Shown here: positions 33,576-43,277 of the stretch, in pieces | Layout of the letters: every line of letters starts with the position of its first letter | Position numbering within the stretch: position 1 is the stretch's first letter | From: JBMZCV01 sp049613665 | GTDB taxonomy: Bacteria; Bacteroidota; Bacteroidia; Chitinophagales; UBA2359 | Assembly: GCA_049613665.1 (NCBI GenBank) | Contig: JBMZCV010000010.1 | Coordinates: forward strand, 1-52,035 | Direction: 5' to 3' | Length of the DNA: 52,035 nt | Made by a program: the position numbers and the translations under genes | Notes under the pieces: model-generated | The model's database searches: none | Seen by the model: only the letters and a program-made list of their open reading frames with translations | What the model was told of the DNA's origin: nothing

Positions 33576-35702
33576 ATGAATATAGCACATCGGTTACTCA
33601 AAGAATATTTTGGTTATGATAGGTTTCGGCCCATGCAGGAAGAAATCATTAATAATATTTTAGATAAAAAAAACACTTTAGTTTTGATGCCAACAGGCGG
33701 CGGAAAATCTATCTGCTACCAAATTCCAGCTTTAATGATGCAAGGTATTGGAATTGTTATTTCGCCGCTTATTGCTTTGATGAAAGACCAAGTAAGCGGC
33801 TTGCAATTAAATGGTATTCAGGCAGCTTTTATCAATAGCACCCAATCAAGGCATGAACAGCTCGAAATCGAAAAAAATTGTTTGCGTGGTCATATCAAAT
33901 TGCTATATATATCGCCCGAAAAGCTACAAAATGCCTATTTTCAAGATTTTTTGCGTAGCCTCAAAGTTAGCCTTTTTGCTATTGATGAAGCTCATTGCAT
34001 TTCGTTTTGGGGACATGATTTTAGGCCTGAATATGGGCAACTTCGAGTTTTGAAACAACGCTACCCCAATACGCCAATTGTGGCACTAACGGCTACTGCT
34101 GATAAACTGACACGAGAAGATATCGTAAAACAGTTGAATTTGCAAGAACACAAACTTTTTATTAGCTCTTTCGATCGCCCAAATCTTAGCTTGGAAGTAG
34201 AGGAAGGGAGAAATAGAGTCAATAAAATTACTCGTTTTTTGTCGCAACGTCGCCATCAATCGGGTATTATCTATTGTTTGAGCCGTAAAAGTACAGAAAC
34301 ATTAGCACAAAAATTGAGAGATAGAGGTTTCAATGCTGGGCATTATCATGCACGGCTACCTACAAAAGAGCGAAATCAGGTGCAAGATGACTTTTTGAAA
34401 GATAATGTTCAAATTATTTGTGCAACTATTGCCTTTGGAATGGGCATTGACAAGTCGAATGTTAGGTTTGTGATTCATTATAATTTGCCTAAAAATATCG
34501 AAAGCTACTATCAAGAAATTGGTAGAGCTGGCCGTGATGGTGTAGAAAGTCAAACGATTTTATTTTATTCTTTGGCAGATGTAATTATCCATCGCAAAAT
34601 GCTGGAAGATGAGGAGTCGAATATCAAAATGCTCAAACTGTCGAAGCTAGAACGCCTCCAACAGTTTGCGGAAGGGCATATTTGCCGACGTAGAATTTTG
34701 CTCAATTATTTTTCGGAAGAACGCACACATGATTGTGGCAACTGTGATGTATGTCGAAACCCAAGAGAAACTTTTGATGGAACGATAGTAGCTCAAAAAA
34801 TCTTGTCGGCTGTGGCTCGTACCAAACAAAAAACACCTACTCGTTTGATTGTAGATATTTTGCGAGGCATCAACTCGTATAGAGTCGTTTCTAATAACTA
34901 TAACAAAATCAAAACCTTTGGAGCAGGCAGAGATATAAAAGCAGAAAATTGGGTGCAATATATCCAACAAATCATCAATATGGGATTTCTTGATGTGGCT
35001 TACGACAGAAATAGTGCTTTACAACTCAATGAAATGAGCAAAAAGGTGCTGTTTGAAGGCCAGAAAGTGAGTTTGGCTCGTGTTGTGGTAAAAACAGCAG
35101 CCGACAAAAAAGCAGAGCGAGTGAAAAAACGCTCGAAAAAAGAGATTTTTATCGAAGATTTGCTTTACGAATTAAAGATGTTGCGAAAAGAAATTGCGAC
35201 CGAACAAGGTGTGCCGCCTTATGTGGTTTTTAATGATAAAACCTTGCAAGATATGGCAGAAATTTTGCCTTTGTTGCCCAAAGAAATGACCAATATTTCG
35301 GGTGTAGGTTTCAAGAAAATGGCTTTTTATGGCAAGCGTTTTTTAGCTAAAATAACAGAATTTTTGACTACTAAAGGCAAAGACCATAAGGCAGCAACCA
35401 GAAAAGTTAGCTATGCTTTTTATACACAAAAAGCTGATATTCAATATATTGTGGGAGAAAGAGAGCTTACTGCTGGCACTATTGCTTCGCATTTGGCACA
35501 GTTTTATTTAGATGACTATCCGCTAGATATGGATAAATTAGTGCCTCCAGATGAAAGACTTGAAATTGGCAAAGTTGCTAAAAAAATTGGCGTAGAATAT
35601 ATACGAAAAATCAAAGAAGTATTGGGCAATAAGTATGATTATGATAAAATTCGTTTGACCATAGCTTTTTTGGAAAAACAAGAAGAACAAGAAAAACAAT
35701 AA
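33576..35702 (+). CDS. recQ: RecQ-family ATP-dependent DNA helicase
   Basis: 708 aa. Walker A MPTGGGKSICYQ (38-49), the DEAH box in AIDEAHCISFWGHDFRPEY, and motif VI YYQEIGRAGRDG. A zinc-binding RQC region has four Cys (CRRRILLNYFS ... CGNCDVC); an HRDC-like segment lies around 520-600, with an extra C-terminal helix-turn-helix-like tail. A 3'-5' helicase for recombination and fork repair. The stop is 3 bp before the next gene. Confidence 0.93.
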   Translation: MNIAHRLLKEYFGYDRFRPMQEEIINNILDKKNTLVLMPTGGGKSICYQIPALMMQGIGIVISPLIALMKDQVSGLQLNGIQAAFINSTQSRHEQLEIEKNCLRGHIKLLYISPEKLQNAYFQDFLRSLKVSLFAIDEAHCISFWGHDFRPEYGQLRVLKQRYPNTPIVALTATADKLTREDIVKQLNLQEHKLFISSFDRPNLSLEVEEGRNRVNKITRFLSQRRHQSGIIYCLSRKSTETLAQKLRDRGFNAGHYHARLPTKERNQVQDDFLKDNVQIICATIAFGMGIDKSNVRFVIHYNLPKNIESYYQEIGRAGRDGVESQTILFYSLADVIIHRKMLEDEESNIKMLKLSKLERLQQFAEGHICRRRILLNYFSEERTHDCGNCDVCRNPRETFDGTIVAQKILSAVARTKQKTPTRLIVDILRGINSYRVVSNNYNKIKTFGAGRDIKAENWVQYIQQIINMGFLDVAYDRNSALQLNEMSKKVLFEGQKVSLARVVVKTAADKKAERVKKRSKKEIFIEDLLYELKMLRKEIATEQGVPPYVVFNDKTLQDMAEILPLLPKEMTNISGVGFKKMAFYGKRFLAKITEFLTTKGKDHKAATRKVSYAFYTQKADIQYIVGERELTAGTIASHLAQFYLDDYPLDMDKLVPPDERLEIGKVAKKIGVEYIRKIKEVLGNKYDYDKIRLTIAFLEKQEEQEKQ

Positions 35703-35705
35703 ACC

Positions 35706-36206
35706 ATGAAAGTAATATTTGAAACCGAAAGACTTTGGCTCGCAGAAGCAGCTTTGACGGATAGTGCTTTTTTTTATGAGCTATTGAATACGCCAAAATG
35801 GATAGAATTTATCGGCAATAGACATGTCAACTCTATTGGGCTTGCAGAAAAGTACGTCAAAAACCATATTTTGCCAAGCTACGCCAATCATGGTTTTGGC
35901 TTTTATAAAATGGTTTTGAAAACAACTAATGTAACTATCGGAATATGTGGCTTGGTAAAGCGGCCAAACTTAGAAAATGTAGATATTGGCTTTGCTCTTT
36001 TGCCAAAATATGAGCGGAAAGGCCTGATGTATGAAGCTGCTCAAGCAACGCTAAGTTATGCAAAAACAGAATTGAAATTATCAAAAGTAGTAGCGATAAC
36101 CGTAACTGAAAATCAAGCCTCCAGAAACTTGTTAGTGAAAATTGGTTTACATCAAGCAGGAACGGTTTTATTTGGCAAAGAAACTTTGTTGTTATATTCT
36201 ACTTAG
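35706..36206 (+). CDS. GNAT-family N-acetyltransferase (RimJ/RimL-like)
   Basis: 166 aa. Typical start (FETERLWLAEAALTDSAFFYELLN), central GFGFYKMVLKTTNVTIGICGLVKRPNLENVDIGFALLPKYERKGLMYEAAQA and late NQASRNLLVKIGL. Acetyl-CoA-dependent acetylation of an amine, perhaps a protein N-terminus; substrate unknown. Spaced 3 bp after recQ, so co-transcribed. Confidence 0.88.
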   Translation: MKVIFETERLWLAEAALTDSAFFYELLNTPKWIEFIGNRHVNSIGLAEKYVKNHILPSYANHGFGFYKMVLKTTNVTIGICGLVKRPNLENVDIGFALLPKYERKGLMYEAAQATLSYAKTELKLSKVVAITVTENQASRNLLVKIGLHQAGTVLFGKETLLLYST

Positions 36207-36253
36207 TCATGATACAACTCACCATTACATACTTAATATTTTAAATACAAAAA

Positions 36254-36298
36254 AATAAGGTGGTACACATTTTGAAAATGCCTACCACCTTATTTTGC
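36254..36298. terminator. bidirectional terminator
   Basis: Perfect 12-bp stem AATAAGGTGGTA (36254-36265) with 36283-36294, between the convergent GNAT and serine-hydrolase-like genes, with A/T runs on both sides. Confidence 0.8.
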
Positions 36299-36331
36299 TA
36301 TTATTGCCTACTCCTTTTTTTTGAATAGAGG

Positions 36332-38446
36332 CTATTTTATATCTTTTTTGAAACGCACAGGAATAATATATTTCACTTTTACTTTTTTGCCGTTGTGTAC
36401 GCCAGCTTTCCATGCTGGCATTTGCCTCACAAGTCTCATAGCTTCTCGCTCACACCCCATGCTGCTATCCTCAAGGCCTTTATCTATCTGCACATTCGAA
36501 ATAACACCATTTTCATTAATCACACATTTTACATATACAGTTCCTTCAACGCCTTTATCATACGCTTCTTTTGGGTATCTCAAATTGCTAGAAATATAAG
36601 CAAATAAGCCTGTTTGCCCTTCAGGATATTGAGGCATTACATCTGTGATAGTATAGATTTCTGGTGCCAAATTTTCATATTCTATTGGAGCTGACAAATC
36701 ACTATCTGCCAATATTTCATCTTTTTTAATGTCGTTTTCAAAATTTGCAACTTCTTTTTTCGTTTCTTGTTTTGCAACCTTGTCGGCTGTTGCACTATTA
36801 CTTGTCAAAGCTTGTGTTGGTCGGCTTTCAGTATTTTTCGGTGGAGCTGATTTTGTCGTTACCACTTTTTTAGCAGTTACACCTCCTGCATTCATAACCA
36901 TACCTGTTTTTTCGGTCTCGTCAATAATTTTTAGCATTTCAATAGCACGTTTATCATTAGGCAACAAAGCCAAACGACGCTGATAGTTTTGCCGTGCCAA
37001 ATCATACTGCCCCAATTTATAATAAGCTTCTCCCAAGCTTTCATACACAATGTCTTCTTGAGGAAAAAGCCTCTGATTGATTTTTGCGATGGCCAAAGCA
37101 CTTTCCCAATTTTTAGCAAAAGTAAAATCACGAGACAAACCATTTAAAATCCAAACTCTATCTATATCATAATTGCCTTCTTTCACGATGTCGTCAAAAT
37201 TTTCGACCACATAATCCAAGTCTTTTTCCTTAATTATTTCATTCAAAACATACGAAAAAGGATGATGTGGCATATAATAATCAGGGTCAAAGAAAATTTC
37301 GTCTAATTTTTCTGACATTTCGAGAGCTACATCTACATCTATATTTCTATTGCATAAAATAATAATAGTATAGCCTTCTTCTTCGTAGTGTCTAACTTGC
37401 GAACTCAAACCAGATATCAAACCACCTTGATACACAATCCGATTGCCATTTTCTAGTTTCACTTTCCAGCCATAACCATAGCCACTTTCACTTTCAAAAG
37501 ATAAATTTTCTTCCAAAGTATAATTTTTTGTCATAATATCTTTACTTTCCTGTGAAAGCAACTTATTTTTGAAAAAAGCATCAGAAAACCCTACCAAATC
37601 CTCTACCGAACAATACATAGCATCTGCTCCAAAAGGAAATGCTCCTTCAAAATTAGCAAATGTAATCACTTCATCTTCTTTTTTGTCATAGCCTACTGCC
37701 TTGTTTCTGATAATTTCGTTCCAATTATACAAACCTGCATCTTTCGATAAATTACATTTACTCAACACATTTTTTTTAAGATATTTTTGATAACTCTCGC
37801 CAGATTGATTTTCGATTATTTTGGCTAAAAAAACATAATTTGAATTCGATTCATGTATTTTTGAATTAGGCTCAAACATTAATTGTTCTTCCAAAATTAT
37901 TTTTATCAAATCGTCTATTTTGCCTATTCTCAAAAATTTATTATAATATGCTTGTATTTCATAATAGTCTGCAATGCCAGAAGTATGCGTCAGAAGTTGA
38001 TGCACCGTAATTTTTTCGCCAATATTCCCTACTGTTTCAGGCAAGTAAGTAGCAATATTAGCCTTCAAATCAACTTTGCCTTGCTCAACAAGCTGCATGA
38101 GAGCAGTAGCCGTAAATGCTTGCGTAATATAAGCAGTATTAAATTGAGTAGATAACGAAGCCTGAACAGTATAATCCAAATTTGCATAACCAGAAGCATA
38201 TTTATATATTGGCTTGCCATCTTTCACAATCATAGCCACACCATCATATATCCCAAGCCAGCGATAAGCCTTCAACAAACGCTGCATTTTTATAAGACGG
38301 TCTCTTTCGGCATCACTTTGCAAGATTTCATCCAAATCAATAACACTTTTTTCTTTCTCTTTAGCAGATGTTTGCGAAAAAAAAACACTGCCTAAAAGCA
38401 ATATTGTTATGTTTAAAATAAAAAATAGCTTTGTAAAGTTTCGCAT
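36332..38446 (-). CDS. catalytically degenerate beta-lactamase-fold protein fused to TPR and TonB C-terminal domains
   Basis: 704 aa. Signal peptide or anchor, then a class C beta-lactamase/DD-peptidase fold (about 55-390) recognisable by QLLTHTSGIADYYE and GYGYGWKV. All three catalytic motifs are altered: SxxK is Y106-I-T-Q109 (FNTAYITQAFTA against the usual FxIASVSKxFTA), YxN is E199-S-N201, and HxG is Y339-Q-G341. TPR-type helices follow (about 440-510), then a Thr/Lys/Pro-rich linker and a TonB-C-type domain (about 615-700, YPKEAYDKGVEGTVYVKCVINENG). Probably a periplasmic binding or sensing scaffold rather than a hydrolase. Intact frame. Confidence 0.82.
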   Translation of the reverse strand: MRNFTKLFFILNITILLLGSVFFSQTSAKEKEKSVIDLDEILQSDAERDRLIKMQRLLKAYRWLGIYDGVAMIVKDGKPIYKYASGYANLDYTVQASLSTQFNTAYITQAFTATALMQLVEQGKVDLKANIATYLPETVGNIGEKITVHQLLTHTSGIADYYEIQAYYNKFLRIGKIDDLIKIILEEQLMFEPNSKIHESNSNYVFLAKIIENQSGESYQKYLKKNVLSKCNLSKDAGLYNWNEIIRNKAVGYDKKEDEVITFANFEGAFPFGADAMYCSVEDLVGFSDAFFKNKLLSQESKDIMTKNYTLEENLSFESESGYGYGWKVKLENGNRIVYQGGLISGLSSQVRHYEEEGYTIIILCNRNIDVDVALEMSEKLDEIFFDPDYYMPHHPFSYVLNEIIKEKDLDYVVENFDDIVKEGNYDIDRVWILNGLSRDFTFAKNWESALAIAKINQRLFPQEDIVYESLGEAYYKLGQYDLARQNYQRRLALLPNDKRAIEMLKIIDETEKTGMVMNAGGVTAKKVVTTKSAPPKNTESRPTQALTSNSATADKVAKQETKKEVANFENDIKKDEILADSDLSAPIEYENLAPEIYTITDVMPQYPEGQTGLFAYISSNLRYPKEAYDKGVEGTVYVKCVINENGVISNVQIDKGLEDSSMGCEREAMRLVRQMPAWKAGVHNGKKVKVKYIIPVRFKKDIK

Positions 38447-38923
38447 AATTATTCGTTTTTTTAAATTCTTTGCAAGGGAACATTGCTATTTTTTATTTAA
38501 AAATATTGGTTGATATACTGTTTTATATACATGCAACATTTTATCTAAAAATAACATTATTATGACATTTGCATTTATTTATTTTTTAGTAATTTAAGTC
38601 ATTTTATATGTAAAGATAATTTTTTTTTTACAAAAAGCCTAAAAGCATGAATATGTAAAATGAAAATAACAAAAGTAATTAGTTATTAAAGCAAAAACTA
38701 TCTATATATGAATGGACATAATCCATGTTTAGCTTTTGAAGAGTAGGTATAACCTACCTTTTTTAACTAAAGAAAACAACAATTAAAGTAAAGAAAAACT
38801 ATATTAATATCCAAAAAAAACGAGCTTACTTTGACAATTTTGTGGCGTATTTATTTTTTTGCATCAAAAATTAGCTAAAACAAAATGCACTAAAAAACAT
38901 AATCGCAGAAACAAACCTTTTGG
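38447..38923. other. AT-rich intergenic stretch with one small hairpin
   Basis: 477 bp between two minus-strand genes. The only structure I see is GTAGGTATAACCTAC (38743-38757) followed by a T-run, which resembles the GGTAGGT hairpin at 23663. No ORF was recognised. Confidence 0.4.
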
Positions 38924-39490
38924 TTATTTTTCCTTTAAAAACTCATCAGAATTTACCTTTAAAATGCCCGTGATATTCAGAATGGTATAGCGGCTAAAAT
39001 CCTGTTCGGCTTCAAATCCTGTTCCAAAAATGCTTTCGGTTTCAGTCGTTACCTTCACAAACTTATCAGACCTAATTTTTTTGTTTCGTTCGTCCCAAAT
39101 CAATTCTTCACTTTCTATCCGTTTTTGCTCCGTAGCACTCACCCAAACGACATTTTCTCTCACAATTGTTTGCTGTTTCCTTTCGTGTCGCACACCATAG
39201 TCAGCATTCAAAGAGCCTGTTTCTTGCAGCATTTCATCAAAAAACTGTACGCTTATTCCATCTGGAAATTCGGAATATGGGTCTTTCGTTTTGTGACGCA
39301 ACAAAAGCGGTGCAGTAAGTTTGACTTTCACATTTGCCGACTCGCTATACAAAATCTGCACATCTTTTACTGTTTCGACGGCTTCTTCAAATTGTTGCGT
39401 AACAGCTTGCACATCTTCTAAGCTATTTTCGCAAGCCAAAAAACCAACTAGCATAAATATGAATATATAAAGAAAAGATTTGTTTTGCAT
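38924..39490 (-). CDS. lptC: LPS export periplasmic protein LptC
   Basis: 188 aa. Lipoprotein-type signal with Cys20 (LVGFLAC), then an LptC/OstA-like beta-jellyroll: ILYSESANVKVKLTAPLLLRH, FPDGISVQFFDEMLQETGSLNADYGVR, and SEELIWDERNKKIRSDKFVKVTTETESIFGTGFEAEQDFSRYTI, matching bacteroidete LptC. Links the inner-membrane LptBFG transporter to the periplasmic LPS bridge. Confidence 0.85.
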   Translation of the reverse strand: MQNKSFLYIFIFMLVGFLACENSLEDVQAVTQQFEEAVETVKDVQILYSESANVKVKLTAPLLLRHKTKDPYSEFPDGISVQFFDEMLQETGSLNADYGVRHERKQQTIVRENVVWVSATEQKRIESEELIWDERNKKIRSDKFVKVTTETESIFGTGFEAEQDFSRYTILNITGILKVNSDEFLKEK

Positions 39491-39754
39491 AAAGTGTTTT
39501 TTATATTAAGTAAATACATAGACAAAAATAAGCTACTCAGCAGTTTCTCCTTTGACATTTTGTCAATATATGTGTAAAAAATGTCGGCAGAAAATCGCTT
39601 TTTCTGAGCCAAAAGATAAAACCTAAATAGTCTTTGACAAAAAATAAGCTTTTTAGCCAAACAAAAAAAATAAAATATGCTTTTTCATAAAAGAAAATAG
39701 TTTTTATTTTTTTCTATCACAGTTTTTTAGTATATGCAAGCCTTCAACAACTTT

Positions 39755-39890
39755 TTTTTATATCTTTGTTTTGTTGGAGAAAGCTTATCGCATTTATGTA
39801 GCCGTTTTAGGTAAGGCATATCTTACTTCTAAAGTTATTAAAAGTAATCTGGAGTTTGTGAGGCAAACAGTAAGAAAGGATAAATAAAAA
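39755..39890 (+). ncRNA. candidate structured small RNA (unassigned)
   Basis: A good -7 box, TATCTTTG (39761-39768), is followed by about 110 nt that can fold into several short helices: GCC...GGC, TTACTT...AAGTAA, GTTTG-TGAGG-CAAAC, enclosed by CTTACT...AGTAAG and TTATC...GATAA. A 35-codon ORF would also fit but resembles nothing known to me. No -33 box and no clear terminator. Weak call. Confidence 0.25.
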
Positions 39891-39895
39891 TATGT

Positions 39896-40240
39896 AACAA
39901 TTGATTGTCATAGATGCAATCTTTTATTTCTTTGTATTTGCGAGCCTGTGAAGCAATCTAATCCCGTGCCGAAACTGACGAAATCTCGTTTAACTTCATG
40001 CCTTCCACTTTTTCACGCTGTTCAAAAGATGTTCGCTATGACGCAAAATCAACAGATTTTATTGTAGCATTTATTAATTTTATGTTAATTATTTGAGCTA
40101 CTCAAGCAACGAAACAAAAACCTTTACACGTCATTTTAGTGCAATTTGATGACTAAAAGACCTTATTTTTAGTTTACTTTTTGTTTCAAATTATTTTTTC
40201 GCATTTTGAAAAAAATAACAATCAATTGTCATTGCAGCGA
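39896..40240. repeat. repeat-like segment bounded by inverted CAATTGATTGT
   Basis: Bounded by ACAATTGATTGTCAT (about 39898) and its near reverse complement AACAATCAATTGTCATTGC (about 40216-40234). The interior contains GCGAGCCTGTGAAGCAATCT and TTCGCTATGACG, which resemble the GTCATTGCGAG...GAAGCAATCT dispersed repeats known from Bacteroidota and other genomes (from memory, not searched). Coding unlikely. Confidence 0.4.
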
Positions 40241-40279
40241 AAAAGCAAGTCCACATACCATTTATTTTTTTAGCAAAAC

Positions 40280-40759
40280 ATGAAAAAAACAACAATATTA
40301 CATACATTTCTTTCGGTAGGTATTTTCTTTTTTCTTTTCCTACAAACCGCCTGCGACAAAGCTGGCCTTATTCGCATAGATGGCGTAGAACTCTTAGGCT
40401 TAGAAGAATGTTGGCAGTTCGATTTCGAGGAGATATTGATAGACGACAGCCTCACTTATCAAGATTTGTTAGATTATAGAAGTGCCGCCGCCGAGTGCAG
40501 CAATATCGAATTGCCAGCCATAGATTTTGCGAAACGCACCCTTTTTGGCAAAAAAAGCGAAGTGACGAGTTGCGAAGTATTTTATTTCAGAAGTGTGTTT
40601 GCAGACCCAGAAAATAAGGAGTATCTGTACGAAATCGTCGTTTCAAACAGTTCGGCAGCAAGTTGTACACAGCAGACTTTTAGCAGCATGAATTGGCTTT
40701 CTGTGCCGAAAATGCCAGAGAATTATACGCTTAGGTTTGATTTGAAATATGAGGAATAG
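40280..40759 (+). CDS. hypothetical lipoprotein
   Basis: 159 aa. Lipobox LQTAC with Cys25. The mature part has four further Cys (CW, CSN, SCEVF, SCTQ), probably disulfides, and a hydrophilic beta-rich composition. I recognise no family. It is convergent with the BamA-like gene; stem-rich spacer DNA follows. Predicted envelope location; function unknown. Confidence 0.65.
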   Translation: MKKTTILHTFLSVGIFFFLFLQTACDKAGLIRIDGVELLGLEECWQFDFEEILIDDSLTYQDLLDYRSAAAECSNIELPAIDFAKRTLFGKKSEVTSCEVFYFRSVFADPENKEYLYEIVVSNSSAASCTQQTFSSMNWLSVPKMPENYTLRFDLKYEE

Positions 40760-41000
40760 TTTTTAATTATGAGTTTTTAGTTTTTAATTATGAGTTTTTA
40801 GTTTTTAGTTATTACACTGTAATATAAAAAATCAAGGGTTTTAAAGGCATTTTATCCGATAAAACTTAAATTACAGTGTAGTTATTTTTTTTGAAAAAGA
40901 AATGACATATTTCTAAAACCACGATAGCACACATTATGTTATATTTGATGCTTTTAGCCAAAAAAATATGTCATTTCTCAAGCTAATTCATAATTACGCA
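40760..41000. repeat. convergent spacer with short direct repeats and two inverted repeats
   Basis: GAGTTTTTAGTTTTTAATTAT repeats in tandem at about 40758-40808. ACACTGTAAT (40813-40822) pairs with ATTACAGTGT (40870-40879), and AGAAATGACATATTT (40898-40912) pairs perfectly with 40964-40978. The 15-bp stem may terminate both converging genes; it is embedded in repeat-like DNA. Confidence 0.55.
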
Positions 41001-42503
41001 TTAATCATAATTCACTTTAAAACCCATAAAAAATCCCCATTCGCCGAGATGATTCACCGAATATTCGAGCGAAATAACATTGTCGTATAACGTCACGATG
41101 TCTAAGCCTACGCCTGTACTTCGCAGCAGTTGATTGTTCAGGGGATTGTTTTCGGCATAATATTTATCTTGCACATAGCCCATTTCACAATATGTTTTGA
41201 GATAAGCCGCAAAAGGAATAGTACGAAATTGACTAAGTTTGACGATAGGATTGATAAATTTTCGGTCAATCAACTGATATTTTAAGGCTGTGCGAGCCAT
41301 CGCATACCTTTGTCCATCAACAATATACAACTCATAGCCTCGAAGATTGCCGCTTCCTCCACTCAAACCACTTTGATTGAAATAAGGTTGAATATCTGGA
41401 AAAGAAGTTTTCGCTTGCACATTTGCTACGGCATAAACTTTTGGGTGCAGCCGCATATATTGCGTATAATTTCCGATAATCCAAAGCATATTCAAGTCGT
41501 CGAAAACACCTATTCCAGCTTTTGCAACTTGCAGCCGAAAATAATTTCCCTTCAAAGGATAGGCTCGTATATCTCTGTTATCGTAATTTAGAACATAGGC
41601 CAGATAAAAATACTGCTGTTTTGTGCGATTATCCAAAAAAAAGTTGCCATTGCTCGCTTCATTTACCGCATCGGCAATGCTATTGTTGAAATAACTGAAA
41701 TTGAAATAATGTTGCCATTTGATATTTGGCCGATGTGTCAGCACCGTTCCGACACGAAAACGTTTTAGAATATAAGTAGAATCGTTGAACACTTTTTGGC
41801 GAGTGAAAGAAGTATCGCTGAAAAATACCTGTTTATTATTTTCAGTTTTATAGCCCAACTGTCGCTGTATGATATACGAAATAAAAGGATTTAAGCCAGT
41901 ATTACGTTTTTTATCAATAAAAGGCAGATGATAACTCAATTCCAACTTTTTGGTATAGCCAAACTGCATATTGAGTTTTAGCATCTCTTTTCGCCCACGA
42001 AAATTGACGTGTGTAAACAGCATACCGTATTCGGTGCGTGACAAATCTCTATTGTGCGTATTCCACCACACATTAAAATCGTCAGTGAGTTCAAAAATAG
42101 GTGCTGGAATCACATACCAACGCTCTTCTACTTCTACGAGTAGTTCGGCTATATTTTCTTTCCAAGATTGAATTTTAATATTTACATCATTGAAAAGGCG
42201 TGTGTTATATATTTGATTTTGATTTTTTTCAAAAATTCCCTCCAACTCTGCTACATCTAAAGTATCGCCAACGACAACATCCATTTCACGCAAAATAACA
42301 TATGCTTTTGTTCGCTTATTGCCTTTCATATTGATGTCTTTTACCACAATATAATCACTCGTAGCAATGGTATCACGGCCATCATTTTTCTTTTTTTCAT
42401 CAAAAGCAAAGACATGACAAGGCGACAACACTAAAAGTATTGCAACATATATTAAAACAAAAGAATAATAAAAAAAATTTGGAAGAGAATGAAAAAAAGC
42501 CAT
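41001..42503 (-). CDS. BamA/TamA-family outer-membrane protein
   Basis: 500 aa. Hydrophobic signal, then one POTRA domain (about 50-115: IVVKDINMKGNKRTKAYVILREMD ... NDVNIKIQSWKENIAELLVEVEERWYV). A C-terminal Omp85-type barrel follows (GLSGGSGNLRGYELYIVDGQRYAMARTALKYQL, the conserved L6-like region; ends GFFMGFKVNYD). A single POTRA makes it smaller than BamA itself; similar short Omp85 proteins export or insert surface proteins. Partner unknown. Confidence 0.83.
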   Translation of the reverse strand: MAFFHSLPNFFYYSFVLIYVAILLVLSPCHVFAFDEKKKNDGRDTIATSDYIVVKDINMKGNKRTKAYVILREMDVVVGDTLDVAELEGIFEKNQNQIYNTRLFNDVNIKIQSWKENIAELLVEVEERWYVIPAPIFELTDDFNVWWNTHNRDLSRTEYGMLFTHVNFRGRKEMLKLNMQFGYTKKLELSYHLPFIDKKRNTGLNPFISYIIQRQLGYKTENNKQVFFSDTSFTRQKVFNDSTYILKRFRVGTVLTHRPNIKWQHYFNFSYFNNSIADAVNEASNGNFFLDNRTKQQYFYLAYVLNYDNRDIRAYPLKGNYFRLQVAKAGIGVFDDLNMLWIIGNYTQYMRLHPKVYAVANVQAKTSFPDIQPYFNQSGLSGGSGNLRGYELYIVDGQRYAMARTALKYQLIDRKFINPIVKLSQFRTIPFAAYLKTYCEMGYVQDKYYAENNPLNNQLLRSTGVGLDIVTLYDNVISLEYSVNHLGEWGFFMGFKVNYD

Positions 42504-42571
42504 AGCAGATATTTTCGGCTTTTGCTTGTTATAAAAATAATATTGCTAAGTGGTTGGTTTAGTTTAGACAG

Positions 42572-42607
42572 AAAAAAAGCCAAAAGGACACTTCTTTTGG
42601 CTTTTTC
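42572..42607. terminator. bidirectional terminator
   Basis: Perfect 13-bp stem AAAAAGCCAAAAG (42574-42586) with 42594-42606, and T-runs on both strands. It ends the CBS gene (minus strand). Confidence 0.85.
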
Positions 42608-42614
42608 GATAAGT

Positions 42615-43277
42615 TTATATATTCATATAATTCATAAAAGAATCATAACGTTCTTGCACATCTGGCATATAACTATCTTCTTGATAAGCAGCTTTTATAG
42701 TATAATTATACCGCTCGAAAGTCGCAATAATTCGCCTCATTTCAGTTTTATTTATCTTAATAGTCACATCTATTTTGGTGCTTAAAGTATTTGTTGTGAC
42801 ATACAAACTCAATATTTTGGCACTATTACTTTCCACAATTTGAGCAATTTCAGATAAAGTATAATCATTCACATTCATTTCCAAAATAATAATACCGCCA
42901 CGCTCTTTCATTGCATTGGCTTCGGCAAAATAATCTAGCAAGTTTTGCAAACTAATCACTCCCAAATATTCATCATCTTCGTCTAATACCGCAATGAGCG
43001 ACAAATGATTGTCATTAATCATTTTTACGACATCATATACATGCGTGTTATAATATACAAAAACTTGTTTTTCAGTCCAATCGTATTCCGCAAAGCTTTT
43101 TTCGGCATAGTTGTTATCCAAAATATCATATTCGGCAATCATACCGATATATTTTTTTCCATTCGTAATTGGCAAGTGTTGCACATGAAAACTACTCATC
43201 CAGTCTAAAGCTTTTTGCCCTGTATCGCTCAGTTTTAAAGGCGGCACCGCCTCGCTTATCAAATTTTGTGCAGTCAT
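42615..43277 (-). CDS. CBS-pair domain protein
   Basis: 220 aa. Two CBS motifs in the first 130 residues (LKLSDTGQKALDWMSSFHVQHLPITNGKKYIGMIAEYDIL and VYDVVKMINDNHLSLIAVLDEDDEYLGVISLQNLLDYFAE), then an ACT-like C-terminal half (GGIIILEMNVNDYTLSEIAQIVESNSAKIL...). Likely an adenylate-sensing regulator of an unknown target. Cytosolic. Transcribed in the same direction as the BamA-like gene but separated by a terminator. Confidence 0.83.
   Translation of the reverse strand: MTAQNLISEAVPPLKLSDTGQKALDWMSSFHVQHLPITNGKKYIGMIAEYDILDNNYAEKSFAEYDWTEKQVFVYYNTHVYDVVKMINDNHLSLIAVLDEDDEYLGVISLQNLLDYFAEANAMKERGGIIILEMNVNDYTLSEIAQIVESNSAKILSLYVTTNTLSTKIDVTIKINKTEMRRIIATFERYNYTIKAAYQEDSYMPDVQERYDSFMNYMNI

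Noticed and set aside
39770..39886. Short plus-strand ORF (ending KVIKSNLEFVRQTVRKDK) in the lptC-lipoprotein gap
   Set aside because: No family resemblance and no start codon in good context; the segment looks more like structured noncoding RNA, so it is listed only as a weak ncRNA candidate.
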